NCBI GenBank assembly: GCA_934876235.1
Contig: CAKXKM010000083.1
Span: 1-7,553 of the forward strand
Direction: 5' to 3'
From: Collinsella sp. AF02-46-1
GTDB lineage: Bacteria; Actinomycetota; Coriobacteriia; Coriobacteriales; Coriobacteriaceae
Length of the DNA: 7,553 nt
Shown: piece by piece, positions 1 through 5,807 of the stretch
Position numbering within the stretch: position 1 is the stretch's first letter
Layout of the letters: each line of letters opens with the position of its first letter
Notes under the pieces: model-generated
Databases searched by the model: none
What the model saw: only the letters and a program-made list of their open reading frames with translations
What the model was told of the DNA's origin: nothing
Program-made: the position numbers and the translations under genes

Positions 1-8
1 TTTTTTTT

Positions 9-31
9 AAAAAAAAAAGGTTTACTAAACC
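9..31 (-). terminator. Possible intrinsic terminator of the ATPase gene
   Basis: Read on the minus strand, a short dyad (GGTTTA-G-TAAACC, 31 to 19) is followed immediately by ten T residues (18 to 9), then eight A residues at the window edge. It lies about 80 bases past the stop of the minus-strand ATPase gene. The stem is AT-rich and short, so it may act together with the strong GC-rich hairpin at 53-89. The T8/A10 block could also serve a gene arriving from the left, which is out of view. Confidence 0.5.
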
Positions 32-52
32 GTCATGTTTTTACAAAGCCGC

Positions 53-89
53 GGGGCTGGGGGCGCATTACCGCTGCGCCCCGAGCCCC
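53..89 (-). terminator. GC-rich hairpin downstream of the ATPase gene
   Basis: Arms 53-67 and 75-89 pair at 14 of 15 positions (one G-G mismatch, 59/83) around the 7-nt loop TTACCGC. The hairpin begins 22 bases after the ATPase stop codon. No T-run follows directly; the nearest is the T10 tract at 18-9 behind a second small dyad. The likely role is 3'-end protection or the first half of a tandem terminator. Confidence 0.55.
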
Positions 90-111
90 ATGCATTACAC
101 CAGCATCATCC

Positions 112-1401
112 CTATAGACAAAATGCCGCATAAAGTGGAACAGACATAAGCCCATCATTCATTCCAAAGGGCTTAGTCGATAGCCTGATAAGGCGTACGC
201 CCGGATGGGTCTTTTTAAGTGAGGACAGGCTTCGAGATCTTGTGTTCTCTCCCGCCTTGACTTCAATCGCAGACAAGCATCCCTGCTTCTCTACTACAAA
301 GTCGATTTCCGCACGATTATCTCGCGCCCAATAATGCAGCGGATAGCCCATGGCTGAAAGCTGTTGGGCAACGTAGTTTTCGGTAAGTGCGCCCATGAAT
401 GTGCCACCGATGCCGGCTAGAATATCGGCGCGTTGAGCACCGGCCTTGGAGACGAGCAGCCCTGTATCCGCCTGATAGATTTTAAAAGCAGAAGGGTTAA
501 CGAAGGCCTCTAAGGGGCTTTCGATCTGCCCGACTAGGCTGCAGCGCGCCACCGTACCCGACAATACAAGCCAATCGAGAGCATCTCCAAAGAGAGACGC
601 ATTGCCCCCCGCTCGCACCACCTTGTATTGAAATTTACGATTCTCTTTGGCAAGCTGCTGTGGAATGGAATCGAAGCACGCACGCGTCTTTGCGCTCAAG
701 CGTTCATCAGCATATTTATTGGTGTCGGCGGAATATCCGTCGAGAATAATCCGATGCTTTTCGGCCACATCAATGATTGACTGATCATCGATGTACGTTT
801 GGACCGCCTCGGGCATTCCGCCAACAACAAGATACTGTCGATAGAGCCCAAGCGCCTTTTCATGAAGGCTTGGCGCAAGAGGACCCATTATCTCGAATGA
901 TGAGCGTATCTCGTCGACCAGCTGATCGTGCCCCATCGCCCAGAGAAACTCCTCGAAATCGAGTGGAGTCATCTCAATCAAGTCGGTCTTTCCGACGGGG
1001 AACGAATACGACTGATGGTTAATGGCAACCCCAAGAAGCGACCCGGCAGCCGCAACGTAATACTCGGGAGCATCTTCGCAAAAGTATTTAAGGGAAGTGA
1101 GCGCTTCCTCGCATGCCTGGATCTCGTCAATGAACAGTAAGGTTTTGCCAGGCACGATACGCTGTCCCGTACGAGCCTCGATCGCACGTACGATCGAATG
1201 AGGGTCAAGACCGCCCGAAAAATCCGCTCGCGCCGACCGGTCGTTCTCAAGATTAACGTAGACAACCGATTCGAAAAGATCCTGGGCGTACGTTCTGAGC
1301 AAATAGGTCTTGCCACACTGGCGCACGCCTTTGACCAGCAAAGGTTTTCTATCAGCTCTGTCTCGCCATTCCCTAAGTAGCTCGTCTGCCTTGCGACGCA
1401 T
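112..1401 (-). CDS. AAA ATPase with C-terminal DUF4143 domain
   Basis: This 429-residue protein belongs to the widespread AAA_14/DUF4143 group of prokaryotic ATPases, whose cellular role is poorly defined. The Walker A motif is GVRQCGKT (residues 25-32). Walker B is LLFIDEIQ (88-95), and a sensor-like AAGSLLG lies near 118-124. The C-terminal third carries the acidic pattern of a PD-(D/E)XK-like fold: E341 in LTENY, E365/D367 in RAEIDF, and E380-x-K382 in AIEVKAG. Nuclease activity is unproven for this family. Length is typical for the family. The start is supported by GGAAGG six bases upstream of the ATG. It is a monocistronic gene, separated by about 180 bases from the next minus-strand gene. 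Such genes are often scattered in accessory regions. The family call is secure; the function is unknown. Confidence 0.9.
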   Translation of the reverse strand: MRRKADELLREWRDRADRKPLLVKGVRQCGKTYLLRTYAQDLFESVVYVNLENDRSARADFSGGLDPHSIVRAIEARTGQRIVPGKTLLFIDEIQACEEALTSLKYFCEDAPEYYVAAAGSLLGVAINHQSYSFPVGKTDLIEMTPLDFEEFLWAMGHDQLVDEIRSSFEIMGPLAPSLHEKALGLYRQYLVVGGMPEAVQTYIDDQSIIDVAEKHRIILDGYSADTNKYADERLSAKTRACFDSIPQQLAKENRKFQYKVVRAGGNASLFGDALDWLVLSGTVARCSLVGQIESPLEAFVNPSAFKIYQADTGLLVSKAGAQRADILAGIGGTFMGALTENYVAQQLSAMGYPLHYWARDNRAEIDFVVEKQGCLSAIEVKAGENTRSRSLSSLKKTHPGVRLIRLSTKPFGMNDGLMSVPLYAAFCL

Positions 1402-1436
1402 ACGTAACCTTCCCTCATGAACTTCTATTTGACAAT

Positions 1437-1464
1437 ATTTTAACGCGGATTAATTTGTTTTCAG
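1437..1464 (-). promoter_or_regulatory. Weak candidate promoter for the ATPase gene
   Basis: On the minus strand, CTGAAA (1464-1459) and TAAAAT (1442-1437) are separated by 16 bases in an AT-rich stretch, placing a start site about 30 bases upstream of the ATPase ATG. Each box is an imperfect match, so this is only a candidate. Confidence 0.3.
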
Positions 1465-1496
1465 TTATTTTTCTGCGTTTAAAAAATGTTCTATAC

Positions 1497-1516
1497 GGCG
1501 CTTGAGGGAATGCGCC
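1497..1516 (-). terminator. Weak hairpin after the flavoprotein gene
   Basis: GGCGC (1497-1501) and GCGCC (1512-1516) pair around a 10-nt loop. On the minus strand a T6 run follows about 10 bases later (near 1487-1482). It lies about 65 bases past the flavoprotein stop and could end the operon, but the hairpin-to-U-run distance is long for an intrinsic terminator. Confidence 0.3.
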
Positions 1517-1581
1517 CCTATCTCTCGGTAAGGACAGCAAGCATTTCCACCAACACCGATTGCCATGCGCTCTTCTTGTCC

Positions 1582-2112
1582 TTAGGCCAGCTTGCGAGCG
1601 AGCTCGCACACCTCTTTCAACTTGGGCGAGGATGCCATGCTGCCGCGCTCGGTCATACCGCTGATGGTGACAATGCCCTGGTCCGCCCACTTGCAGTAAG
1701 CGCAGGTTGACTTGTACATGGCGATCGCCGCGTCATAGACGCCCTGGCTGTGGCTATCGAGCAGAAGGGCCGTCTTGGTGAACGGGAAGCCCGTAGCACC
1801 GAAGGCGTACAGGCGGTCGATGACAGCCTTCTCCTGTGCGGTGATATCAAACCAGTAGATAGGCGAAGCGAAGACGACCATGTCGGCGTCTTTCAGCGAC
1901 TCGATCCCGTTGGCCATGTCATCCTTCTGCACGCAGACGCCCCCATGGGCGAAGCAGTACTGGCATCCCAAGCAGCCGGCGATCTTCTTGCTGGCAACGC
2001 GAACGACCTCAACCGTATTACCGCCCTCACGCGCGGTCTCGGCAAACGCCTCGACCATGGTGTCGGTATTGGCGCCCTTGCGCGGGCTACCACTCAATAC
2101 AACGATATTCAT
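1582..2112 (-). CDS. Iron-sulfur flavoprotein-like NAD(P)H:FMN reductase (distal copy)
   Basis: This 176-residue flavodoxin-fold protein starts with strand MNIVVLSGSP and the FMN phosphate loop GSPRKGANT (residues 8-16). A compact cysteine cluster C47-x2-C50-x2-C53-x6-C60 matches the C-x2-C-x2-C-x4-7-C pattern that binds [4Fe-4S] in archaeal iron-sulfur flavoproteins. ASPIYWFDIT (83-92) forms the second flavin-contact segment. The likely role is soluble electron transfer from reduced pyridine nucleotide via FMN and Fe-S to an unknown acceptor such as a quinone, or to reactive oxygen. AGGAGGGAG precedes the ATG. It lies 146 bases beyond the hydrolase gene on the same strand, so it may be the last operon gene or have its own promoter. 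A second member of this family is encoded at 4059-4598. Confidence 0.85.
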   Translation of the reverse strand: MNIVVLSGSPRKGANTDTMVEAFAETAREGGNTVEVVRVASKKIAGCLGCQYCFAHGGVCVQKDDMANGIESLKDADMVVFASPIYWFDITAQEKAVIDRLYAFGATGFPFTKTALLLDSHSQGVYDAAIAMYKSTCAYCKWADQGIVTISGMTERGSMASSPKLKEVCELARKLA

Positions 2113-2155
2113 AGAAATCTCCCTCCTTCATGCCGCAGGCGCGCGGACACATTTC

Positions 2156-2185
2156 GTTGTAACCAAAACGGATGGAGTTAATCAA
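2156..2185 (-). promoter_or_regulatory. Candidate promoter for the distal flavoprotein gene
   Basis: On the minus strand, TTGATT (2185-2180) and TACAAC (2161-2156) are 18 bases apart, each matching 4 of 6 consensus positions, and lie 44 bases or more upstream of the start codon. No copy of the MerR dyad seen at 4649-4668 occurs here, so any control from this site would be MerR-independent. Confidence 0.3.
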
Positions 2186-2258
2186 TCGCCTCGTTTCAGC
2201 TACTCCCACTCTTTAGAAGGATCGTTGCTGGAGACTTGGCATTAAATCAAGGCATGCC

Positions 2259-3230
2259 TTATTTCAGATGCTCTCCAAAGAACGCTTTCAGCTTTTCAAA
2301 CGGAATGACGTCCATCTGATCGTAAAGGTCGGTGTGGCTGGCACCGGGAATAATGAGCAGTTCCTTATTGTCTCCGGTCAGCTTACTGTACGCGGTTTCG
2401 CTGAAATAGCGGGAGTGCGCCTTCTCGCCGTGTACCAGCAACACGGCAGAGCGGATCTCGCCGGCGTATTGCAAAATCGGCATATTCATGAACGACAGCG
2501 AGGACGTCACGTTCCAGCCACCGTTGGAGTTCAGGCTGCGGGGGTGGTAGCCTCGCGGATTCTTGTAGTAGGCGTAATAGTCCTTTACAAACTGCGGTGC
2601 GTCCTCCGGCAGCGGATCGACCACGCCACCGGCAAGCGCGTAGCTGCCGTTTTTGTAGTCCTCGGTGCGCTGCGCGTTCAGCGCTTTTCGCTTTTCAAAG
2701 CGTGCCTGTTCGGAATCCTCGGCGTCAAAATAGCCGTTGGCAGTCGCGCGGGTCAAGTCATACATGGTCATGGCCGCAGTGGCTTTGATACGGGTGTCAA
2801 TGGCTGCGGCATTGATCGCTATACCGCCCCAACCGCAAATGCCGATAATGCCGATGCGCTCCGGGTCGACGTTCTCCTGCATGGAGAGGAAATCCACCGC
2901 GGCGCAGAAGTCCTCGGTGTTGATGTCCGGCGACGCCACGTAGCGCGGCGTGCCGCCGCTCTCGCCGGTATAGGACGGGTCGAAGGCAATTGTCAAAAAG
3001 CCCAGCTCCGCCATTTTCTGCGCATACAGACCGGAGGACTGCTCCTTCACCGCGCCAAACGGGCCGCTGACAGCGATGGCGGGCAACTTGCCTTCCGCGT
3101 TCTTCGGCATGTAGACGTCAGCCGCGAGCGTGATGCCGTATCGGTTGTGGAAGGTCGCCTTGCCGTGCTCGACCTTGTCGCTTTTGGAGAAAACCTTGTC
3201 CCACTCCTGCGTCAGCTTCAACTGCTCCAT
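2259..3230 (-). CDS. Alpha/beta hydrolase with cysteine nucleophile
   Basis: This 323-residue cytosolic enzyme has no visible signal peptide. The N-terminal part (about 20-60) matches the YGITLAADVYMP...LPAIAVSGPFG pattern of the YcjY/dienelactone-hydrolase-like group. The nucleophile elbow is GICGWGG (130-136), placing Cys132 where serine hydrolases have Ser. The likely catalytic His is H299 in PGASHTDLYD. The acid is probably in the VHGEKAHSRYF segment (266-275), with E269 a candidate. The substrate is unknown; a thioester, ester or lactone is plausible. Its ATG lies two bases after the stop of the CMD-cupin gene, and its AGGAGG site sits inside the end of that gene, indicating translational coupling. 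A palindrome AAGGCATGCCTT overlaps its stop codon. The family call is strong; the reaction is not known. Confidence 0.85.
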   Translation of the reverse strand: MEQLKLTQEWDKVFSKSDKVEHGKATFHNRYGITLAADVYMPKNAEGKLPAIAVSGPFGAVKEQSSGLYAQKMAELGFLTIAFDPSYTGESGGTPRYVASPDINTEDFCAAVDFLSMQENVDPERIGIIGICGWGGIAINAAAIDTRIKATAAMTMYDLTRATANGYFDAEDSEQARFEKRKALNAQRTEDYKNGSYALAGGVVDPLPEDAPQFVKDYYAYYKNPRGYHPRSLNSNGGWNVTSSLSFMNMPILQYAGEIRSAVLLVHGEKAHSRYFSETAYSKLTGDNKELLIIPGASHTDLYDQMDVIPFEKLKAFFGEHLK

Positions 3231-3232
3231 GC

Positions 3233-3997
3233 CTAAGCCTCCTTGTCAGTCGCTTTAAGGTATTGCTCGTCGTCCACGGGCTCCAACCACTCGTTGGAGG
3301 CCTCCTCGCCCGGAACCTCCACCGCGAGATGAGAGAACCAGCTGTCGGGCGCCGCACCGTGCCAGTGCTTTACGCCCGCGGGAATATTTACTACATCGCC
3401 AGGGCACAGCTCCTGTGCCGGTTTGCCCCATTCCTGGTAAAGCCCTCGACCAGCCACGCAGACGATAATCTGTCCGCCACCGCTTTTGGCGTGATGGATG
3501 TGCCAGTTGTTGCGGCAGCCGGGCTCGAACGTAACGTTGTAAATGCCGACCTGCTCGGTGGAAAGGGGCGCGAGGTAGCTTTGCCCGATAAAGTACTTCG
3601 CGAATGCATCGTTGGGGGCACCGATGGGAAAGGCCATCTCGTTTTGGTGCTCGGCCTTTGCGTCGGTGGCATCGCCATCCGCCCAGACCTCCTTCGCCAT
3701 ACGAAAGGCCGCCCACGCCTTGGGCCATCCCGCATAAAACGCCGCGTGCGTAAGGATTTCCGCTATCTCCGTCCTGGTCACGCCGTTGTTCTTAGCAGAC
3801 ATCAGATGATATTGAAACGAAGAGTCCGTCAGTCCCTGCGCCATCAGGGCCACAACCGTTACCACGCTGCGGTCTCGAAGGGAAAGCCCGTCTTCTCGGC
3901 TCCACACCTCGCCGAACAGCACATCGTCATTGAGCTGTGCAAATTTGGGGGCAAAGTCCCCCAGAGCATCTCTGCCTGCCGTCTGCTTAATCGTCAT
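3233..3997 (-). CDS. Carboxymuconolactone decarboxylase-cupin fusion protein
   Basis: The 254-residue protein has two domains. Residues about 15-105 form a helical CMD/AhpD-like domain, recognisable from LSLRDRSVVTVVALMAQG and NNGVTRTEIAEILTHAAFYAGWP. It lacks the CxxC of true AhpD peroxidases, so peroxidase activity is unlikely. Residues about 135-230 form a cupin barrel. The metal-ligand motif is HIHH (H166, H168) with Gln176 where many cupins have Glu, and the second motif is PAGVKHWHG (H211 or H213). CMD-cupin pairs often sit beside alpha/beta hydrolases and reductases in presumed aromatic or electrophile detoxification clusters. AGGAGG lies eight bases upstream of the ATG. It is the second gene of the operon, coupled to the hydrolase that follows. 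No specific substrate can be assigned. Confidence 0.88.
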   Translation of the reverse strand: MTIKQTAGRDALGDFAPKFAQLNDDVLFGEVWSREDGLSLRDRSVVTVVALMAQGLTDSSFQYHLMSAKNNGVTRTEIAEILTHAAFYAGWPKAWAAFRMAKEVWADGDATDAKAEHQNEMAFPIGAPNDAFAKYFIGQSYLAPLSTEQVGIYNVTFEPGCRNNWHIHHAKSGGGQIIVCVAGRGLYQEWGKPAQELCPGDVVNIPAGVKHWHGAAPDSWFSHLAVEVPGEEASNEWLEPVDDEQYLKATDKEA

Positions 3998-4058
3998 GTT
4001 TGATTCCTCCTGTCGATGGTTTTGAGTGCAAAACTGCTTCCGTGCAGCTAAGCCGCGT

Positions 4059-4598
4059 CTAGACTCTCATGCCCATTCGCCGCGCCTGCTCCAGAGCAGG
4101 ATGCCCGGCGATATCGCCCACGCCGTTTACGCCGCCGGCGAAAACCGTACCAACAAGCGTGCAACGGGAGAAACAGTCAACCCATCCCTGCACTGCCTTT
4201 TTCGCGCCGTCGAAGGTTGAGCGCCCGTCCTCCGCCGCCGTTGCCAATAGATACGCCTCGCTGAATGCATAATCGGAGCCAAATAGCGGGTTGGCGCGGT
4301 CGAGCATGGTCTTGAGCTGGCCACAGACGCTGTAGTAGTAGACGGGCGTTGCGAACACCAGAACATCGGCGTCGTGCATCTTGGCGGCAATTTCCACGGC
4401 ATCGTCTTCGATAACGCAGTGACCCAGCTTTAGGCAGGCAAGGCAGCCCCTGCAGAAGCCTATTTGCTTTTCGCGCAGGCGCACGGTCTCAACGCTATGG
4501 CCCGCTTCCCGCGCACCGTTGGCGAAAGCGTCCGCCAACGTCTCGGAATTGCCATTCTTTCGTTGACTTGAAGAGACTATCAAAACCTTTTTGCTCAT
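4059..4598 (-). CDS. Iron-sulfur flavoprotein-like NAD(P)H:FMN reductase (proximal copy)
   Basis: This 179-residue flavodoxin-fold protein is the first gene of the MerR-controlled operon. The strand KKVLIVSSS leads to the FMN loop SSSQRKNGNSET (9-20). A cysteine cluster C49-x2-C52-x2-C55-x5-C61 fits the [4Fe-4S] motif of iron-sulfur flavoproteins, and ATPVYYYSVCGQ (84-95) is the flavin-edge segment. It is paralogous in layout to the product at 1582-2112, but the two sequences differ clearly outside the motifs. The likely job is reduction of quinones, aldehyde-derived or other electrophiles, or electron transfer. The ribosome site is modest (AAGGG, 10 bases upstream). The start fits the divergent promoter, giving a leader of about 35 bases. 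Confidence 0.87.
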   Translation of the reverse strand: MSKKVLIVSSSQRKNGNSETLADAFANGAREAGHSVETVRLREKQIGFCRGCLACLKLGHCVIEDDAVEIAAKMHDADVLVFATPVYYYSVCGQLKTMLDRANPLFGSDYAFSEAYLLATAAEDGRSTFDGAKKAVQGWVDCFSRCTLVGTVFAGGVNGVGDIAGHPALEQARRMGMRV

Positions 4599-4640
4599 TA
4601 CGAAACATCCCTTGCATTCTCTGTTTTATTAACGAGAATG

Positions 4641-4671
4641 AAGGTAATACCTAAACCTAACTTTAGGTCAA
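4641..4671 (-). promoter_or_regulatory. MerR-type promoter with operator dyad
   Basis: On the minus strand, -35 TTGACC (4671-4666) and -10 TACCTT (4646-4641) are separated by 19 bases, the over-long spacer typical of MerR-activated promoters. A perfect dyad, ACCTAAA-N6-TTTAGGT (4649-4668), fills the spacer and overlaps the -35. The layout resembles AdhR/NmlR-type promoters, which start with TTGAC followed by a TTAAG-like dyad. It should drive the reductase-CMD-hydrolase operon, with MerR untwisting the spacer upon induction, and may also control the divergent merR gene. Confidence 0.75.
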
Positions 4672-4702
4672 GGAATGAACTTAAGATTTATTCGGAGGAG
4701 CC

Positions 4703-5143
4703 ATGTACACAATCGGACAAGTGTCGGAGATGTTCGGTTTGCCCACTTCTACGCTGCGATATTACGACAAGCAGGGATTGTTCCCGGGGCTGGAACGGAC
4801 GTCCGGCATTCGCCGGTTCAGCGATACGGAACTCGAGGCGCTTCGGGTCATCGAATGCCTAAAGAAGGCGGGGATGGAGATCAAGGACATCCGGCTGTTC
4901 ATGGAATGGTGCGCAGAGGGTCCCTCAACATACCCCAAACGCAAGGCCATGTTCGAGGAGCGAAAGGCCCACATGGAGTCGGAGATCGCGAACATGAACC
5001 GTGCGCTGGACATGCTGAAGTACAAATGTTGGTTCTACGGGCAGCTGAGCCAGGGCGAAAACGAGGCCGAGCTAAGGGCCATGATTCCCGACGGTTTGCC
5101 GACAGAGATTAAAGAGGCCTACGAGAACGCCCACGCCCGATAG
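4703..5143 (+). CDS. MerR-family transcriptional regulator (AdhR/NmlR-like)
   Basis: This 146-residue regulator has the N-terminal winged helix-turn-helix YTIGQVSEMFGLPTSTLRYY (2-21), the wing SGIRRFSDTELEAL (34-47), and a long dimerisation helix (about 78-112). Cys52 in VIECLKKAGM sits where AdhR has its conserved Cys52 and NmlR a matching Cys, so sensing of aldehydes, nitrosothiols or other thiol-reactive compounds is a reasonable inference. Two more cysteines (C70, C109) are present, and there is no metal-binding Cys array like that of mercury regulators. GGAGGAG lies just before the ATG, with a rather short spacing. It is divergent from the detoxification operon, with a MerR dyad in between, so it is the probable activator. 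A terminator follows at 5203-5236. Confidence 0.9.
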   Translation: MYTIGQVSEMFGLPTSTLRYYDKQGLFPGLERTSGIRRFSDTELEALRVIECLKKAGMEIKDIRLFMEWCAEGPSTYPKRKAMFEERKAHMESEIANMNRALDMLKYKCWFYGQLSQGENEAELRAMIPDGLPTEIKEAYENAHAR

Positions 5144-5202
5144 TGCCGCCCGATGCTCGGAGGGCTTCGACGAGGAGTCGTTTTCGGGTAGGAATGCAAG
5201 GA

Positions 5203-5236
5203 AAAGGCCTCCGAACCAGAGGGTTCGGAGGCCTTT
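5203..5236 (+). terminator. Bidirectional terminator after merR
   Basis: A perfect 15-bp stem, AAAGGCCTCCGAACC (5203-5217) with GGTTCGGAGGCCTTT (5222-5236), closes a 4-nt loop AGAG about 60 bases past the merR stop. The T-run is short on the plus strand (TTTATT) and TTTTCC on the minus strand, so it can act in both directions. Confidence 0.8.
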
Positions 5237-5337
5237 ATTCCCGTTATTTCGCTGGTGGCTTTGCTTTGCGGCGATGTCAAAACAACATCAGACGATACTC
5301 GGCAGTACTAAAACGCGAGTTCAGAACACAGTTCCCG

Positions 5338-5358
5338 CTATTCCCACTCGATGGCTTC
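5338..5358 (-). other. guaA 3'-end-like sequence, possible att remnant
   Basis: Read on the minus strand this encodes EAIEWE followed by TAG. GMP synthetases characteristically end in TIEWE, and the 3' end of guaA is a known insertion site for genomic islands, which leave a short duplicate of it at the far end. In-frame stops lie only a few codons upstream, so this is not the gene itself. Chance similarity cannot be excluded. Confidence 0.25.
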
Positions 5359-5465
5359 GGTTCTGCCGTCCCGTCATTCCAGTTACACCCAGTTTTCGGC
5401 ATCGACACGGAACGCGTGCCGCCGAATGACGCGATGTCGCGTTTCGTCGGCTTCGGGGACAAAAG

Positions 5466-5526
5466 TTGGGACAACCTCAAAAACTTTTTTCAAACTCAAG
5501 GCTTTGAGTTTTTGTTTTTGTCCCAA
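5466..5526 (+). repeat. Nested inverted repeat with terminator-like core
   Basis: The outer arms TTGGGACAA (5466-5474) and TTGTCCCAA (5518-5526) pair perfectly. Inside them, AAACTCAA (5492-5499) and TTGAGTTT (5504-5511) form an 8-bp hairpin with a GGCT loop, followed by T-rich sequence with two overlapping GTTTTTG runs (5508-5520). The inner part reads as a plus-strand intrinsic terminator. No gene directly upstream needs it, because merR already has its own terminator. Confidence 0.5.
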
Positions 5527-5766
5527 AGTGCGCGGCGGGTCGCCTTTGGAGGCTCGATGGCGCCGAAAACGCCCGTTTTGAAACTCAACCGCCCTTTTGC
5601 CTGCAAGCCGCCAGCTGCAATCGCAAGTGAATTAACGCGGGTGGCTTGCGAGCCATTTGCAAAACCCCAGGTCGCAGGTCTTCGCCATTCGTGAACAAAG
5701 TGAGTAGTCTCAGGTGGCTTGCTTATGAGTTGGCGAACGGGCCTTCAGGATTCAGGGCAAACATGC

Positions 5767-5783
5767 TGGTAGAATAGGATTCT
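5767..5783 (+). promoter_or_regulatory. Promoter of the Abi gene (extended -10)
   Basis: TGGTAGAAT (5767-5775) is an extended -10 with core TAGAAT (5770-5775), placing the start near 5782 and leaving a leader of about 26 bases. No good -35 is visible. The same 11 bases, TGGTAGAATAG, occur in the promoter of the first downstream small RNA (6760-6770). A dyad AGAAT-AGG-ATTCT (5771-5783) overlaps the -10 and start site and could be an operator. Confidence 0.5.
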
Positions 5784-5807
5784 CAAATCAATGACAGGAG
5801 ACCGAGC

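Larger units (their letters stand above)
5237..5766. other. Non-coding stretch with repeats and possible integration scar
   Basis: About 530 bases hold no convincing gene on either strand. Present are a nested inverted repeat with T-tracts (5466-5526), a guaA-end-like stretch (5338-5358), a 10-bp direct repeat GGTGGCTTGC (5640-5649 and 5713-5722), a small hairpin GGCT-TGCG-AGCC (5643-5654) and an inverted pair TTCGCCA/TGGCGAA (5681-5687/5731-5737). It separates the detoxification cluster from the Abi module and looks like a recombination-prone junction. Confidence 0.6.

Noticed and set aside
2249..2260. Palindrome AAGGCATGCCTT at the hydrolase stop codon as a terminator
   Set aside because: It is short, leaves no realistic loop and is not followed by a T-run on the minus strand.
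2268..3236. Long open frame opposite the hydrolase gene
   Set aside because: It is a shadow of the minus-strand hydrolase, which has clear family motifs and a ribosome site.
5143..5694. A 183-codon open frame on the plus strand from a GTG
   Set aside because: It has no ribosome site, runs through the merR terminator and the nested inverted repeat, has a composition unlike a protein, and resembles no known family.
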